A stretch of 25,008 nt of DNA from Peptococcaceae bacterium (GCA_900756555.1 CAAEKP010000017.1:1-25008), one strand, 5' to 3'. Shown: positions 1 to 6,632, counted from the first letter of the stretch. The notes: a model not told the origin generated them from the letters alone. Made by a program: numbers and translations.

Positions 1-85
1 CTTCCTTTAAAAATTTGGATGTCAGTTTTGGGTCCAGCCCATCAACACCCAGTAATAATACTTTGTCGGTTAATGGTGTAGTCAT
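1..85 (-). CDS. Phosphodiesterase / nucleotide pyrophosphatase family protein, 5' end only (runs off left edge)
   Basis: Only the first 28 codons are in the window. Reading the minus strand from the ATG at 85, residues 9-28 read VLLLGVDGLDPKLTSKFLKE. This matches, with 12 of 20 residues identical and the rest mostly conservative, residues 6-25 of the full-length phosphodiesterase at 15714-17717. The shared GxDGxDP block carries the first metal-binding Asp of type I phosphodiesterases of the alkaline phosphatase superfamily. An AAGGAGGAGT ribosome binding site at 91-100 (minus strand) lies five bases upstream of the ATG. The gene is divergent from the LysR regulator starting at 281, the usual layout for a LysR target. 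The frame is open to the edge; the rest of the protein cannot be judged. Confidence 0.8.
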   Translation of the reverse strand, partial: MTTPLTDKVLLLGVDGLDPKLTSKFLKE

Positions 86-115
86 GTTTAACTCCTCCTT
101 TTTATATAAGCAATT

Positions 116-139
116 CATAATTTCTATGGGTTTATCATA
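116..139 (-). promoter_or_regulatory. Candidate -10 element and LysR-type symmetric site upstream of the left-edge phosphodiesterase
   Basis: On the minus strand TATGAT (134-139) is a possible -10 for the left-edge phosphodiesterase; no good -35 is seen. Overlapping it downstream is the inverted repeat CATA-N5-TATG (116-128), nested with ATAA-N11-TTAT (117-135). Such short A/T-rich symmetric elements in a divergent LysR/target gap are typical of LysR sites, but these short words also arise by chance in AT-rich DNA. Confidence 0.3.
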
Positions 140-280
140 TCGCTTATTTGAGGTCTTGCATATAAGGGCTTTCATGACTGTTTCAAGAAAGCGGCACAAT
201 TTTGTTGCCACCTTCTTATTCTTTATGTTATTCTAATATGTAGAGACAAGCCTTGCCAACTTTGAAAAGGAGGGATGATT

Positions 281-1207
281 ATGCAAATGGAAACTCTGCG
301 TTATCTGCTTGCAATTGAACAATACGGCTCTACCAGAAAGGCAGCAGAAGAACGGAATACCTCTCATCAAAATGTCAGCCGCAGCCTGCAAGCTATGGAA
401 AATGAACTGGGAGTGACCTTATTTTTACGAACATCAAAAGGGTTGATCCCTACCAAACATGGGCAATTTGCCATTACTACTGCCAAAAATATACTCGCTC
501 TTTATGATACAATGGTAGCGCAATTTTCCGGTCAATCTAAAAATGCGCAGACCCTCTGCAAAGAAGCGGTGGCAGGAAAGCTAAATCTTACCTCATCTAT
601 GATTACCAGCAACGGTTTTTTAAATGATTTTTTAGTAGAATTCTCTGCTCAATATCCAAATATAGAAATCAATCTGATGGAAGAAGACGCTTACCAGAGC
701 AGCAAGAACACATCTTGTCGTCTTTATATCTTACCGCGCACTGCCGCAGAATTGGCACACACCAAGGAAAGCATATTTCCGCTTTTAGAAGACAACATTG
801 TTCTGCTCGCTAAAAAAGATTCTCCGTTCGCAAATCAAAAAAGCATCTCTTTAAAGCGACTGGTACAACTGCCACTAGTTCTAACTGCAAAAAAAGACTG
901 GGGAAGCTCTTTTTTTGGTCATATTCTAAATATGTATCAAGTACAACCAGAAAAACCGGTTTACACAAACAGCATCTTTGGCATTCAAAAATATGTGGCC
1001 AGCGGCAATTATGTAGTGCTCTCCACAAAAATCATAACATCAAAATTATTGGCGGATAAAAAAAATATTTTTAAACTGTTGCCGCTTCGGGACAAAGAAA
1101 CCACTTTTTATCATTGTCTGGCTATTCACGATAAAACAAACTTGACTGCTACGGAACTTCTTTTTGTGCAGGCTATTCAAGATACCTTTCATATCCCATC
1201 CCCATAA
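281..1207 (+). CDS. LysR-family transcriptional regulator
   Basis: A 308-residue protein of usual LysR length. Residues about 3-62 form the winged helix-turn-helix (METLRYLLAIEQYGSTRKAA, then SHQNVSRSLQAMENELGVTL and FLRTSKGLIPTKHG). The remainder reads as a periplasmic-binding-like effector domain. The AGGAGGG site at 268-274 is six bases from the ATG at 281; ATGs at 275 and 287 are in the same frame, but 275 abuts the ribosome binding site. The gene is divergent from the phosphodiesterase at the left edge, so that gene is the likeliest target, together with autoregulation. The effector ligand is not predictable. The gene ends in a bidirectional terminator shared with the carbonic anhydrase. 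Confidence 0.93.
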   Translation: MQMETLRYLLAIEQYGSTRKAAEERNTSHQNVSRSLQAMENELGVTLFLRTSKGLIPTKHGQFAITTAKNILALYDTMVAQFSGQSKNAQTLCKEAVAGKLNLTSSMITSNGFLNDFLVEFSAQYPNIEINLMEEDAYQSSKNTSCRLYILPRTAAELAHTKESIFPLLEDNIVLLAKKDSPFANQKSISLKRLVQLPLVLTAKKDWGSSFFGHILNMYQVQPEKPVYTNSIFGIQKYVASGNYVVLSTKIITSKLLADKKNIFKLLPLRDKETTFYHCLAIHDKTNLTATELLFVQAIQDTFHIPSP

Positions 1208-1258
1208 AAAAGAAACCATTTGCACGCACATTTTTCTGCATACAAATGGTTTCTTTTT
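1207..1258. terminator. Bidirectional rho-independent terminator between lysR and carbonic anhydrase genes
   Basis: A perfect 16-bp stem pairs 1207-1222 (core GAAACCATTTG) with 1243-1258 (core CAAATGGTTTC). The flanks are A-rich on the left and T-rich on the right, so a U-tract follows the stem whichever strand is read. It lies between the stops of two converging genes. Confidence 0.9.
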
Positions 1259-1265
1259 CTATACT

Positions 1266-1817
1266 TTATACTTCAATTCGATTTACTTCCCCGGTGGTGG
1301 GGTCCATCAGGAATCCTTCAATCACCACATCCTTTGGAATCAGTGGATGGCTGCGCACCAAATCTACGCTTTTACGCACCGCTTCCTGCACACAGGAGAA
1401 GCCAGTCAGCCAATCTTTGATGCCAAAGCCGCAGTAATCTAAGAAATCAATATCTTCCTGCCGGATGCCACGCTGCCGCATGTGGCGCAGCATCAAATCG
1501 CCGTCCATGTGCTGCACACCGCAGTCATAGTGGCCGATAATCATAATTTCTGTCACACCCAGTTCATACACCGCAATCAGCAGACTGCGCATCACACTGT
1601 CAAAAGGGGACATAATGACGCCGCCAGCATTTTTGATTAACTTCACGTCACCGTTTTTGATGCCCAGCGCCGCTGGCAATAATTCTGTCAATCTGGTATC
1701 CATACAGGCCACGATTGCCACATTGCGGTCTGGATATTTGCTGGTCTGATATTTTTCATATTGTTTTTCTGCCACAAATGTTTTGTTGTACGTTAAAAAA
1801 TTATCCATCATACCCAT
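1266..1817 (-). CDS. Beta-class carbonic anhydrase
   Basis: A 183-residue cytosolic enzyme interconverting CO2 and bicarbonate. The beta-class zinc site is intact: Cys38, Asp40 and Arg42 in ACMDTRL, and His96 and Cys99 in GHYDCG. The short length and the HxDCG spacing resemble the compact Cab-type enzymes (about 165-185 residues) rather than the longer plant-type. GAGGAGGC at 1826-1833 is eight bases from the ATG at 1817 and overlaps the stop of the upstream COG0523-like gene, so the two are probably translated from one message. Zinc enzymes next to COG0523 GTPases suggest a link to metal supply; that link is inferred from context. A terminator follows the gene. Confidence 0.95.
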   Translation of the reverse strand: MGMMDNFLTYNKTFVAEKQYEKYQTSKYPDRNVAIVACMDTRLTELLPAALGIKNGDVKLIKNAGGVIMSPFDSVMRSLLIAVYELGVTEIMIIGHYDCGVQHMDGDLMLRHMRQRGIRQEDIDFLDYCGFGIKDWLTGFSCVQEAVRKSVDLVRSHPLIPKDVVIEGFLMDPTTGEVNRIEV

Positions 1818-1831
1818 AGACAGTGCCTCCT

Positions 1832-2764
1832 CTAATTTACATTGATGACCATGGTTTCCGCCGGCTCACTGTGCTCTACCGCCTGCGCATATAATACCGG
1901 CCCTTCGCCTTCATACTCAAACCAGTATTCTTCTGCCAATTTGGCCGTTACCTTCACCCATTGTTCATCCCGCAGCTGAGCTTCGCCATCCCAACGGCAA
2001 GGGAATCCCAAAAAGGCCACATCCTCTTCACAACAAACCATGGCAATACGCCCCGGAATAAACCAACCTTGCGGGAAATCCGGCTGATGCATCACCATGC
2101 CTAAAAATTCAATGGTTTTACCTGCATAGCGCTCTGCGTGCTCCATAGCGTCTAAATACCAGGTAGCATAAGTATCATCATTGAGCACGATTGTGTCGCT
2201 GTTGATATCATAAGGCAAATCTTCTTCCCCTAAATCTTCAATCTCACCATAAGCATCCTCAAACACAATGTCGCCAAACTGGTTGACCGCACGAATACTG
2301 CGCCGATAGCTTGGCAGTTCTTCAATGCCATCACAGCGATTGAACACCACCACATCAGCATTGCGCACCATCTCCGCTATGCGGGACTTCATGTTGGCAT
2401 AATACACCGGGAATGTTCTGGCATCAATCAGCGTAATCTGCTCCTCCATGTGCCAGCTCACCGGCAGCAGAATATCCTTTGGATTCCACATACCGTTGTA
2501 CTCAATGATAATGCGCTCCGGATGATGCTTCTGCTCCAATGCTGTCAGATTGCGGATGGTAAAGTCCGTCTCATTCTCCAGCACTTCCAGCACAGCATTG
2601 CCGTTGGCCAGCGCTTCTTTCTCATATTCCACTTCGCCTTCTTCGCAGGCGATAATCAAAGTTAACTCATCAATTTTAAAAAAATCTTCCTCAATAGTGT
2701 AGTTGATAAACTCTGTCTTGCCGCTTTCCAGAAACCCATTAATAAAATATACAGGGATTGTCAT
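1832..2764 (-). CDS. COG0523/CobW-like GTPase lacking CxCC, with TIGR03943/DUF1980-like C-terminal domain
   Basis: The N-terminal half is a G3E P-loop GTPase. With numbering from the ATG, the Walker A motif GFLESGKT is at about residues 10-17, and an NKxD-like NRCD lies near 142-145. The CxCC metal-binding motif that defines most COG0523 chaperones is absent; the corresponding region reads ACEEGEVEYEKE. The last 90 residues (FLGMVMHQPDFPQGWFIPGR, then MVCC) resemble the C-terminal domain of the YcgQ/TIGR03943 (DUF1980) family, usually joined to a membrane segment and paired with a permease, not a GTPase. The ATG at 2764 is chosen because GAGGTG at 2771-2776 lies six bases upstream; a GTG at 2773 is in frame but sits inside that site. 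It follows the canonical COG0523 gene after about a dozen bases. The function is probably metal trafficking, but this is inference. Confidence 0.8.
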   Translation of the reverse strand: MTIPVYFINGFLESGKTEFINYTIEEDFFKIDELTLIIACEEGEVEYEKEALANGNAVLEVLENETDFTIRNLTALEQKHHPERIIIEYNGMWNPKDILLPVSWHMEEQITLIDARTFPVYYANMKSRIAEMVRNADVVVFNRCDGIEELPSYRRSIRAVNQFGDIVFEDAYGEIEDLGEEDLPYDINSDTIVLNDDTYATWYLDAMEHAERYAGKTIEFLGMVMHQPDFPQGWFIPGRIAMVCCEEDVAFLGFPCRWDGEAQLRDEQWVKVTAKLAEEYWFEYEGEGPVLYAQAVEHSEPAETMVINVN

Positions 2765-2776
2765 TGTGCTCACCTC

Positions 2777-3970
2777 TTACGCCTGAAACAACTGTTGCAA
2801 CGCATCCTGCTGCAAACCGGAGCCAATGACGCAAATCTTGCCTGTCACAGCTGGTTTGCCCTGACGGACTTCACATTCGCCCGGCACATAGTCAAAATAA
2901 ATCCAACTGCCGTCAACCGCTGGCACCATTCCTTTGGCACGCAGCACCACGCCATACGTCTGCTGCTGTTCCAAAGCATCCAGCATAGCCTGTAATTTGT
3001 CCGCTTCATATCGAGCCGGCGTTTCCATTCCCCAGCTCACAAACACTTCATCTGCATGATGGTCATGTCCACAGCTGCATGTTTCCCCATGGTCATGATG
3101 GTGATGGTCATGTCCGCAGTCACAGTGTTCGTCATGGTCATGGTGGTGATGGTCATGTCCGCAGTCGCAATGTTCGTCATGGTCGTGGTGATGATGCTCA
3201 TGACCACAATCGCAGTGTTCGTCATGGTCGTGATGATGATGATGATGCTCATGACCACAATCGCAATGTTCATCATGGTCGTGGTGATGATGCTCATGAC
3301 CACAATCGCAATGTTCGTCATGGTCGTGATGATGGTCATGCTCATGTTTCACTTCAGCCAGCAGCTGTGCGGTCAAATCTGCCTGCTGTTCCATCTCCTG
3401 CAACAATTCCTTGCCGTCCAACTGTTCCCAGGGAGTGGTCACAATCAGCGCATGGTCATTGTGCTGGCGCAGCAATTCTACCACCTGCTGCACTTTTTCC
3501 GCACTTGCAGCGCCTGTACGGCTCAGCAGAATGGTATCCGCCGCTTCCACCTGATTGAGGAAGAACTCACCAAAGTTTTTCAGATACATCTTGCATTTGT
3601 TTACGTCCACTACCGTAACCTTGCCGGAAATTTCGATTTCCTCACCAGCGTTTTCCACCGCCTGCACAACATCGGATAGCTTACCCACGCCGGACGGCTC
3701 AATAATAATCCGTTCCGGGGCATACGTTGCCATCACTTCCTGCAAAGAAGTCTTAAAATCACCCACCAGGGAGCAGCAGATACAGCCCGAATTCATTTCC
3801 CGAATTTCAATACCCGATTCCTGTAAAAATCCACCGTCAATACCGATTTCGCCAAACTCATTTTCAATCAGCACCACTTTGCTGTCCTGCAATGCTTCCT
3901 GCAATAATTTTTTAATCAGTGTGGTTTTCCCAGCGCCTAAAAATCCAGAGATAATATCAATTTTCACCAT
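2777..3970 (-). CDS. COG0523 (CobW/YciC-like) metallochaperone GTPase with His/Cys-rich repeat insert
   Basis: A 397-residue G3E GTPase. Walker A GFLGAGKT is at residues 9-16, the metal-binding GCICC at 62-66 (Cys63, Cys65, Cys66), and EPSG at 91-94. The base-recognition NKxD motif is replaced by SRTG near 150. Between the GTPase and the CobW C-terminal domain (about 308-397), residues 209-305 are six tandem units of about 15 residues built on DHDEHCDCGHEHHHH, an extreme metal-binding insert. His-rich loops at this place are known in zinc- and nickel-linked COG0523 proteins; the added CDCGH in every unit is unusual. AAAGGTG precedes the ATG at 3970 by seven bases. It leads a run with the CxCC-less paralogue and carbonic anhydrase, suggesting zinc delivery or storage. 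The metal cannot be fixed from sequence. Confidence 0.93.
   Translation of the reverse strand: MVKIDIISGFLGAGKTTLIKKLLQEALQDSKVVLIENEFGEIGIDGGFLQESGIEIREMNSGCICCSLVGDFKTSLQEVMATYAPERIIIEPSGVGKLSDVVQAVENAGEEIEISGKVTVVDVNKCKMYLKNFGEFFLNQVEAADTILLSRTGAASAEKVQQVVELLRQHNDHALIVTTPWEQLDGKELLQEMEQQADLTAQLLAEVKHEHDHHHDHDEHCDCGHEHHHHDHDEHCDCGHEHHHHHHDHDEHCDCGHEHHHHDHDEHCDCGHDHHHHDHDEHCDCGHDHHHHDHGETCSCGHDHHADEVFVSWGMETPARYEADKLQAMLDALEQQQTYGVVLRAKGMVPAVDGSWIYFDYVPGECEVRQGKPAVTGKICVIGSGLQQDALQQLFQA
3056..3346 (-). repeat. In-frame tandem repeats (45-bp unit) encoding His/Cys metal-binding insert
   Basis: Six copies of a coding repeat lie inside the COG0523 gene. Four units are 15 codons, one is 17 (two extra His) and the last is a diverged 13-codon copy with CSCGH instead of CDCGH. 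The bases are as repetitive as the protein, which would favour slippage or recombination changing the unit number in steps of 45 bp without breaking the frame. Confidence 0.9.
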
Positions 3971-4053
3971 AGTAATTCACCTTTCTCTTTTTTATATAAA
4001 CAGGCCTATGTACGCCATTCTTTTTCATGGGTTTTATTTCAACAAAAAATCCC

Positions 4054-4112
4054 GTTCTTCCTTTTTCCAACGGAAAAAAAGAACTGCCACGCAGAAAAAA
4101 ATCCCCGGCAGT
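4054..4112 (-). terminator. Two overlapping hairpins downstream of the TIGR04076-like gene
   Basis: Read on the minus strand, ACTGCC (4107-4112) pairs with GGCAGT (4083-4088) and is followed by TCTTTTTTT, a normal terminator just after the stop at 4126. A second hairpin pairs 4054-4068 with 4072-4084 (GTTCTT and AAGAAC ends) and is followed by GGGATTTTTT. The two share bases 4083-4084 and the first one's U-tract, so they would compete. They separate the TIGR04076-like gene from the COG0523 genes. Confidence 0.7.
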
Positions 4113-4125
4113 CCTATTTCTGTTG

Positions 4126-4374
4126 TTATTCCTGCACTTCCTGTAACACAAATTCTACGCTTTCCGCACAATCAGTGCACTGCATGGTTTCCTCCCACAT
4201 AAAACCCTTGCGCCCGGCAAACACAAACGGATACAGCGCATTCAACGCCGTCATGCACAAAGCTGCGCTCTTTTCCTTGTTGATTACTGATTCATCAAAA
4301 TAAATTTCATCCCCCGGCTGATACAAATGACATTTAGAACTCTTAACCACCAATTTTACTTTCTTTGCATCCAT
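4126..4374 (-). CDS. TIGR04076-like small protein of unknown function
   Basis: An 82-residue protein starting MDAKKVKLVVKSSKCHLYQP. It has the pattern I associate with the TIGR04076 family: a basic beta-strand start, a Cys-His pair followed by PGDE, a central Leu-Cys-x-x-Ala-Leu-x-Ala-Leu-Tyr-Pro-Phe block, and a C-terminal Cys-x-x-Cys (CTDC) before a final strand. The conserved Cys residues (15, and the CxxC near 68-71) could bind metal or be redox active; no function is established. AAAGGA is nine bases from the ATG at 4374. A longer frame to 4479 exists, but its extra 35 residues have no ribosome binding site. It sits between the TSUP exporter and the COG0523 genes on the same strand. Confidence 0.75.
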   Translation of the reverse strand: MDAKKVKLVVKSSKCHLYQPGDEIYFDESVINKEKSAALCMTALNALYPFVFAGRKGFMWEETMQCTDCAESVEFVLQEVQE

Positions 4375-4523
4375 CAAAATCAATCCTTTCCAATATTTTA
4401 TTCCCCGGTCATTACATTTGTCTAAATTCCGCCTTGGAGCATACTGCGTCACAGTCCGAAACACGAAGGGATAGGACAAATTATAATGACGATTACTTCA
4501 ATATAGCAGCGTGGAAGATATAT

Positions 4524-5249
4524 CTATCCCAACAACAGCATATACCAGCCGTCAAAGAACATCACCGCATACACAATTTTTTTCAGCATATCCGCGTTAA
4601 TCAAGCGAAAAATCCGGCTGCCAATCCACAACCCCAGCAGTGTAGTGCCCACAGCCATCATTCCATATTGAAATACCTCTGTCGTCACCATGCCGCTGAC
4701 AAACCGCCCGCCAAAATCATACAGCATATTAAAAAGGAAAAACATCTGTGTTGTGCCTAAATATTTTTCTTTGCTGTCTGTAGTGGCCAGATAATACAAC
4801 ACCAACGGCGGGCCACCTACGCCAAACAAACCGCCTAAAATTCCTCCGGCGCTGGACAACAGCAAGGCATTGCCAAACGTAGGCCGAATGCAGATTTTTT
4901 GCTGCCAGAAATATAGATACAGCGACAACAAAATAAATACCACGCCCAGCAGCTTATACCAGTAAGGAAAATCCATGGCTCCCTTCAAAAACTGAATCGC
5001 ACCGATGGTAACCACAAAGTTGATCAGCAAAGGGATGGGAAGCTGCCGCCATTGAATATATTTGCGATACACAATCGCATTAACGGTCAGCATCACAATG
5101 GCTAGCAGCGCTGACAACGCCAGCAATTCACCGTAAGGAATAAAATATTGCATCACGGCCAGAAAAATAATGCCAAAGGCAAAACCGCTGATGCCTTGTA
5201 CAATTCCCGCCAGAAATGTAGAAAGCAATAATGCAATCAGTAGATTCAT
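4524..5249 (-). CDS. TSUP (TauE/SafE) family membrane transporter
   Basis: A 241-residue, very hydrophobic protein with about seven or eight membrane segments. The two family half-repeats are visible: GISGFAFG near residue 19 and GGLFGVGGPPLVLYYL near 136-151. The family exports or imports small sulfur anions such as sulfite, sulfoacetate or thiosulfate, and some members move other organic anions. Nothing here fixes the substrate. AAGGGGGGAA precedes the ATG at 5249, and a well-formed promoter lies at 5282-5310. The gene is followed by the TIGR04076-like gene about 150 bases on. No sulfite or taurine enzymes are nearby. Confidence 0.88.
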   Translation of the reverse strand: MNLLIALLLSTFLAGIVQGISGFAFGIIFLAVMQYFIPYGELLALSALLAIVMLTVNAIVYRKYIQWRQLPIPLLINFVVTIGAIQFLKGAMDFPYWYKLLGVVFILLSLYLYFWQQKICIRPTFGNALLLSSAGGILGGLFGVGGPPLVLYYLATTDSKEKYLGTTQMFFLFNMLYDFGGRFVSGMVTTEVFQYGMMAVGTTLLGLWIGSRIFRLINADMLKKIVYAVMFFDGWYMLLLG

Positions 5250-5281
5250 TCTATTCCCCCCTTCGTCATTTTTCTATTGTC

Positions 5282-5310
5282 AGTTTACGCCTCAATATTA
5301 ACACTGTCAA
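5282..5310 (-). promoter_or_regulatory. Sigma-70 type promoter of the TSUP gene
   Basis: On the minus strand TTGACA (5305-5310), a 17-bp spacer, then TAAACT (5282-5287). It is 33 bases from the start codon. The word CTATTGTC is repeated directly at 5274-5281 and 5311-5318, flanking the promoter on both sides, and might be a regulator site. Confidence 0.75.
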
Positions 5311-5427
5311 CTATTGTCTGCAAATCGGCAAGCAAAGTAATAGCAGCAATGATTACAGACACTACATTTCCCATACCCAACTACTATAAATTAAAAAAGG
5401 ACAGTTGCCAGATTTGCTAAAGGAACA

Positions 5428-5461
5428 CAAAAAGCAGCAAATCTTTTTCAGATTTACTGCT
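5428..5461 (-). terminator. Probable terminator downstream of hxlR-type gene
   Basis: In the 339-base gap 5250-5588, 5433-5444 (AGCAGCAAATCT) pairs with 5450-5461 (AGATTTACTGCT) with one mismatch that becomes G-U in the minus-strand RNA. On the minus strand a TTTTTGTG tract follows. It is about 130 bases after the HxlR stop, so it most likely ends that transcript. The remainder of the gap (5462-5588) shows no gene or further structure. Confidence 0.65.
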
Positions 5462-5588
5462 CATGTAGGCTACTGTGAGGGAGATGTTTTTCTTTCTTTT
5501 TGTTACAAAAATTTTTACTGAAAGCAATCCGCATTTTCCAAATAGTTATTTCTATGCAATCATACCGATAGGACTAACTCCACTGCAC

Positions 5589-5978
5589 TCATCCACGTTT
5601 TCCTCCCCGATAATTACACTTTTCACATTGTGCTAAGGAAAGCGCCGAATCTTCATTGCGATAAATCCCTGCCCACTGGCAAATGCTTTGCAGAATGGGC
5701 ACCACAGATACTCCTTTTTCTGTTAAACAATATTCTACACGGGGCGGTATTTCGTCAAATTGTTTTCGATGAATCATTTCATCTGCAATTAATTCTTTCA
5801 GCGTAGTTGTCAGAACAGCATCGGTGATATTTACCATTTCACGGCGCAATTCACTATAACGCAACAATTTTTTCTCAGCCAGAATACAGATAATTCTGGA
5901 TTTCCACTTCCCGCCAAAAATATCTAAACCATATTCCAATGGACAACGAATATCTGCCTGCATTTTTTTCTGATACAT
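5589..5978 (-). CDS. HxlR-family winged-helix transcriptional regulator
   Basis: A 129-residue protein of family length. It contains the HxlR hallmark CPLEYGLDIFGGKWK with Cys12 at the position used for thiol/electrophile or redox sensing in YodB- and HypR-like members. A winged helix (YSELRREMVNITDAVLTTTL, then PPRVEYCLTEKG) follows. A CEKC pair near the C-terminus adds two more Cys residues. The ATG at 5978 lies nine bases from AAAGGAG; a GTG at 5984 is too close. The gene has its own promoter (6002-6030) abutting a 26-bp palindrome that also occurs before the flavin split-barrel gene upstream, so the protein probably controls both genes. Confidence 0.92.
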   Translation of the reverse strand: MYQKKMQADIRCPLEYGLDIFGGKWKSRIICILAEKKLLRYSELRREMVNITDAVLTTTLKELIADEMIHRKQFDEIPPRVEYCLTEKGVSVVPILQSICQWAGIYRNEDSALSLAQCEKCNYRGGKRG

Positions 5979-6001
5979 AAGCACACTCTCCTTTGTACTC
6001 T

Positions 6002-6030
6002 ATTGTATCATGTTCGGGCAGACTCTTGAA
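6002..6030 (-). promoter_or_regulatory. Promoter of the HxlR gene
   Basis: On the minus strand TTCAAG (6025-6030), a 17-bp spacer, then TACAAT (6002-6007). The -35 is poor and its first base is the last base of the palindrome 6030-6055, the layout expected for an activator touching RNA polymerase. Confidence 0.7.
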
Positions 6031-6055
6031 GTAACTATGAAATTTATGAGTTACT
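6030..6055. promoter_or_regulatory. Putative HxlR operator, copy 1 (before the HxlR gene)
   Basis: Half-sites AGTAACT (6030-6036) and AGTTACT (6049-6055) are perfect inverse complements around a 12-bp core with a central AAATTT. It overlaps the stop codon of the flavin split-barrel gene and touches the -35 of the HxlR gene. The same 26-bp architecture recurs at 6542-6567. Confidence 0.7.
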
Positions 6056-6449
6056 GTAGCACTTTTTTATTATCTCCGCCTGGTGTTGTTACAATCACTT
6101 TTTCAGGGGTAATAATTAATGCTCCTTTTGCGGTGGCAGCACCTTTGAACATTTTTTCTACCATTGCTTTAAAAGTATCTACAATGGCTCCATCGGTTAC
6201 ATATTCAGCCTTTCCCTGAATCTGATAGCCTTCCAAATGCTGTGGATCATAAACAGAAACAGCGATTTTTCCATTATTATCTTTGATATTGTGAAGTGTT
6301 GTTTCCAGAAATACATCACCCACTAACAGTTTGCCATCCTCGGTAACATCTTTAAAAGCAACAGGAACAGCATTAGGTTCTCCATTAGCACAGGTTGCTA
6401 AATCCCACATGTTTGCTTTCAGTAAGTTTACAACATTTTTGTTCATCAT
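6051..6449 (-). CDS. Pyridoxamine 5'-phosphate oxidase-like flavin split-barrel protein
   Basis: A 132-residue protein with the split-barrel pattern of FMN-binding pyridoxamine-phosphate-oxidase-like proteins: the segment LATCANGEPNAVPVAFKDVT, then LLVGDVFLETTLHNIKDN, IAVSVYDPQHLEGYQIQGKA and a C-terminal strand IITPEKVIVTTPG. Such short members bind flavin and often act as reductases or detoxifying proteins; true pyridoxine biosynthesis enzymes are longer. GGAGGT at 6457-6462 is seven bases from the ATG at 6449; a second ATG at 6446 is also possible. It has a clear promoter and the second HxlR-type palindrome upstream, and the HxlR gene follows on the same strand. A stress-inducible redox role is the inference. 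Confidence 0.85.
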   Translation of the reverse strand: MMNKNVVNLLKANMWDLATCANGEPNAVPVAFKDVTEDGKLLVGDVFLETTLHNIKDNNGKIAVSVYDPQHLEGYQIQGKAEYVTDGAIVDTFKAMVEKMFKGAATAKGALIITPEKVIVTTPGGDNKKVLQ

Positions 6450-6494
6450 GATAATGACCTCCAAATAAAATATATGCTTGCATTTACTATCCTT

Positions 6495-6523
6495 ATTGTA
6501 AGAAAACAGCTTGTGTAAGACAA
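6495..6523 (-). promoter_or_regulatory. Promoter of the flavin split-barrel gene
   Basis: On the minus strand TTGTCT (6518-6523), a 17-bp spacer, then TACAAT (6495-6500). It shares the -10 sequence and the spacer length with the HxlR-gene promoter. The operator copy 6542-6567 lies 18 bases upstream of the -35. Confidence 0.75.
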
Positions 6524-6541
6524 GATATTAACAAATTAATG

Positions 6542-6567
6542 AGTCACTCATAAATTTCATAGTAATG
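6542..6567. promoter_or_regulatory. Putative HxlR operator, copy 2 (before the flavin split-barrel gene)
   Basis: Half-sites AGTCACT (6542-6548) and AGTAATG (6561-6567) flank a 12-bp core that is the exact reverse complement of the core in copy 1. Together with the inner half-site bases, 18 consecutive bases are shared between the copies in opposite orientation. Confidence 0.65.
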
Positions 6568-6603
6568 CTACAATAATATTCCCATTTATTCTGAATTTAT
6601 CAC

Positions 6604-6632
6604 TTGCATTTTTCTGTTTCATAAGATATAAT
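6604..6632 (+). promoter_or_regulatory. Promoter of tRNA-Lys
   Basis: TTGCAT (6604-6609), a 17-bp spacer, then a perfect TATAAT (6627-6632). The tRNA begins 25 bases past the -10. Confidence 0.8.

Noticed and set aside
86..280. TTGCCA (205-210) and TAATAT (234-239) as the promoter of the first LysR gene
   Set aside because: The spacing of 23 bp is too long for a normal sigma-70 promoter.
3056..3346. Regularly spaced repeats that could suggest a CRISPR array
   Set aside because: The units are contiguous, in frame and coding; there are no unique spacers and no cas genes.
3056..3679. Long plus-strand frames rich in Met/Val or His opposite the His-rich region
   Set aside because: They are the complement of the coding repeats of the COG0523 gene and have no ribosome binding site.
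4484..4495. TAAT-GACG-ATTA as a Fur/Zur box near the TIGR04076-like gene
   Set aside because: Only four-base arms match and the rest of the Zur or Fur consensus is missing, so I do not call it.
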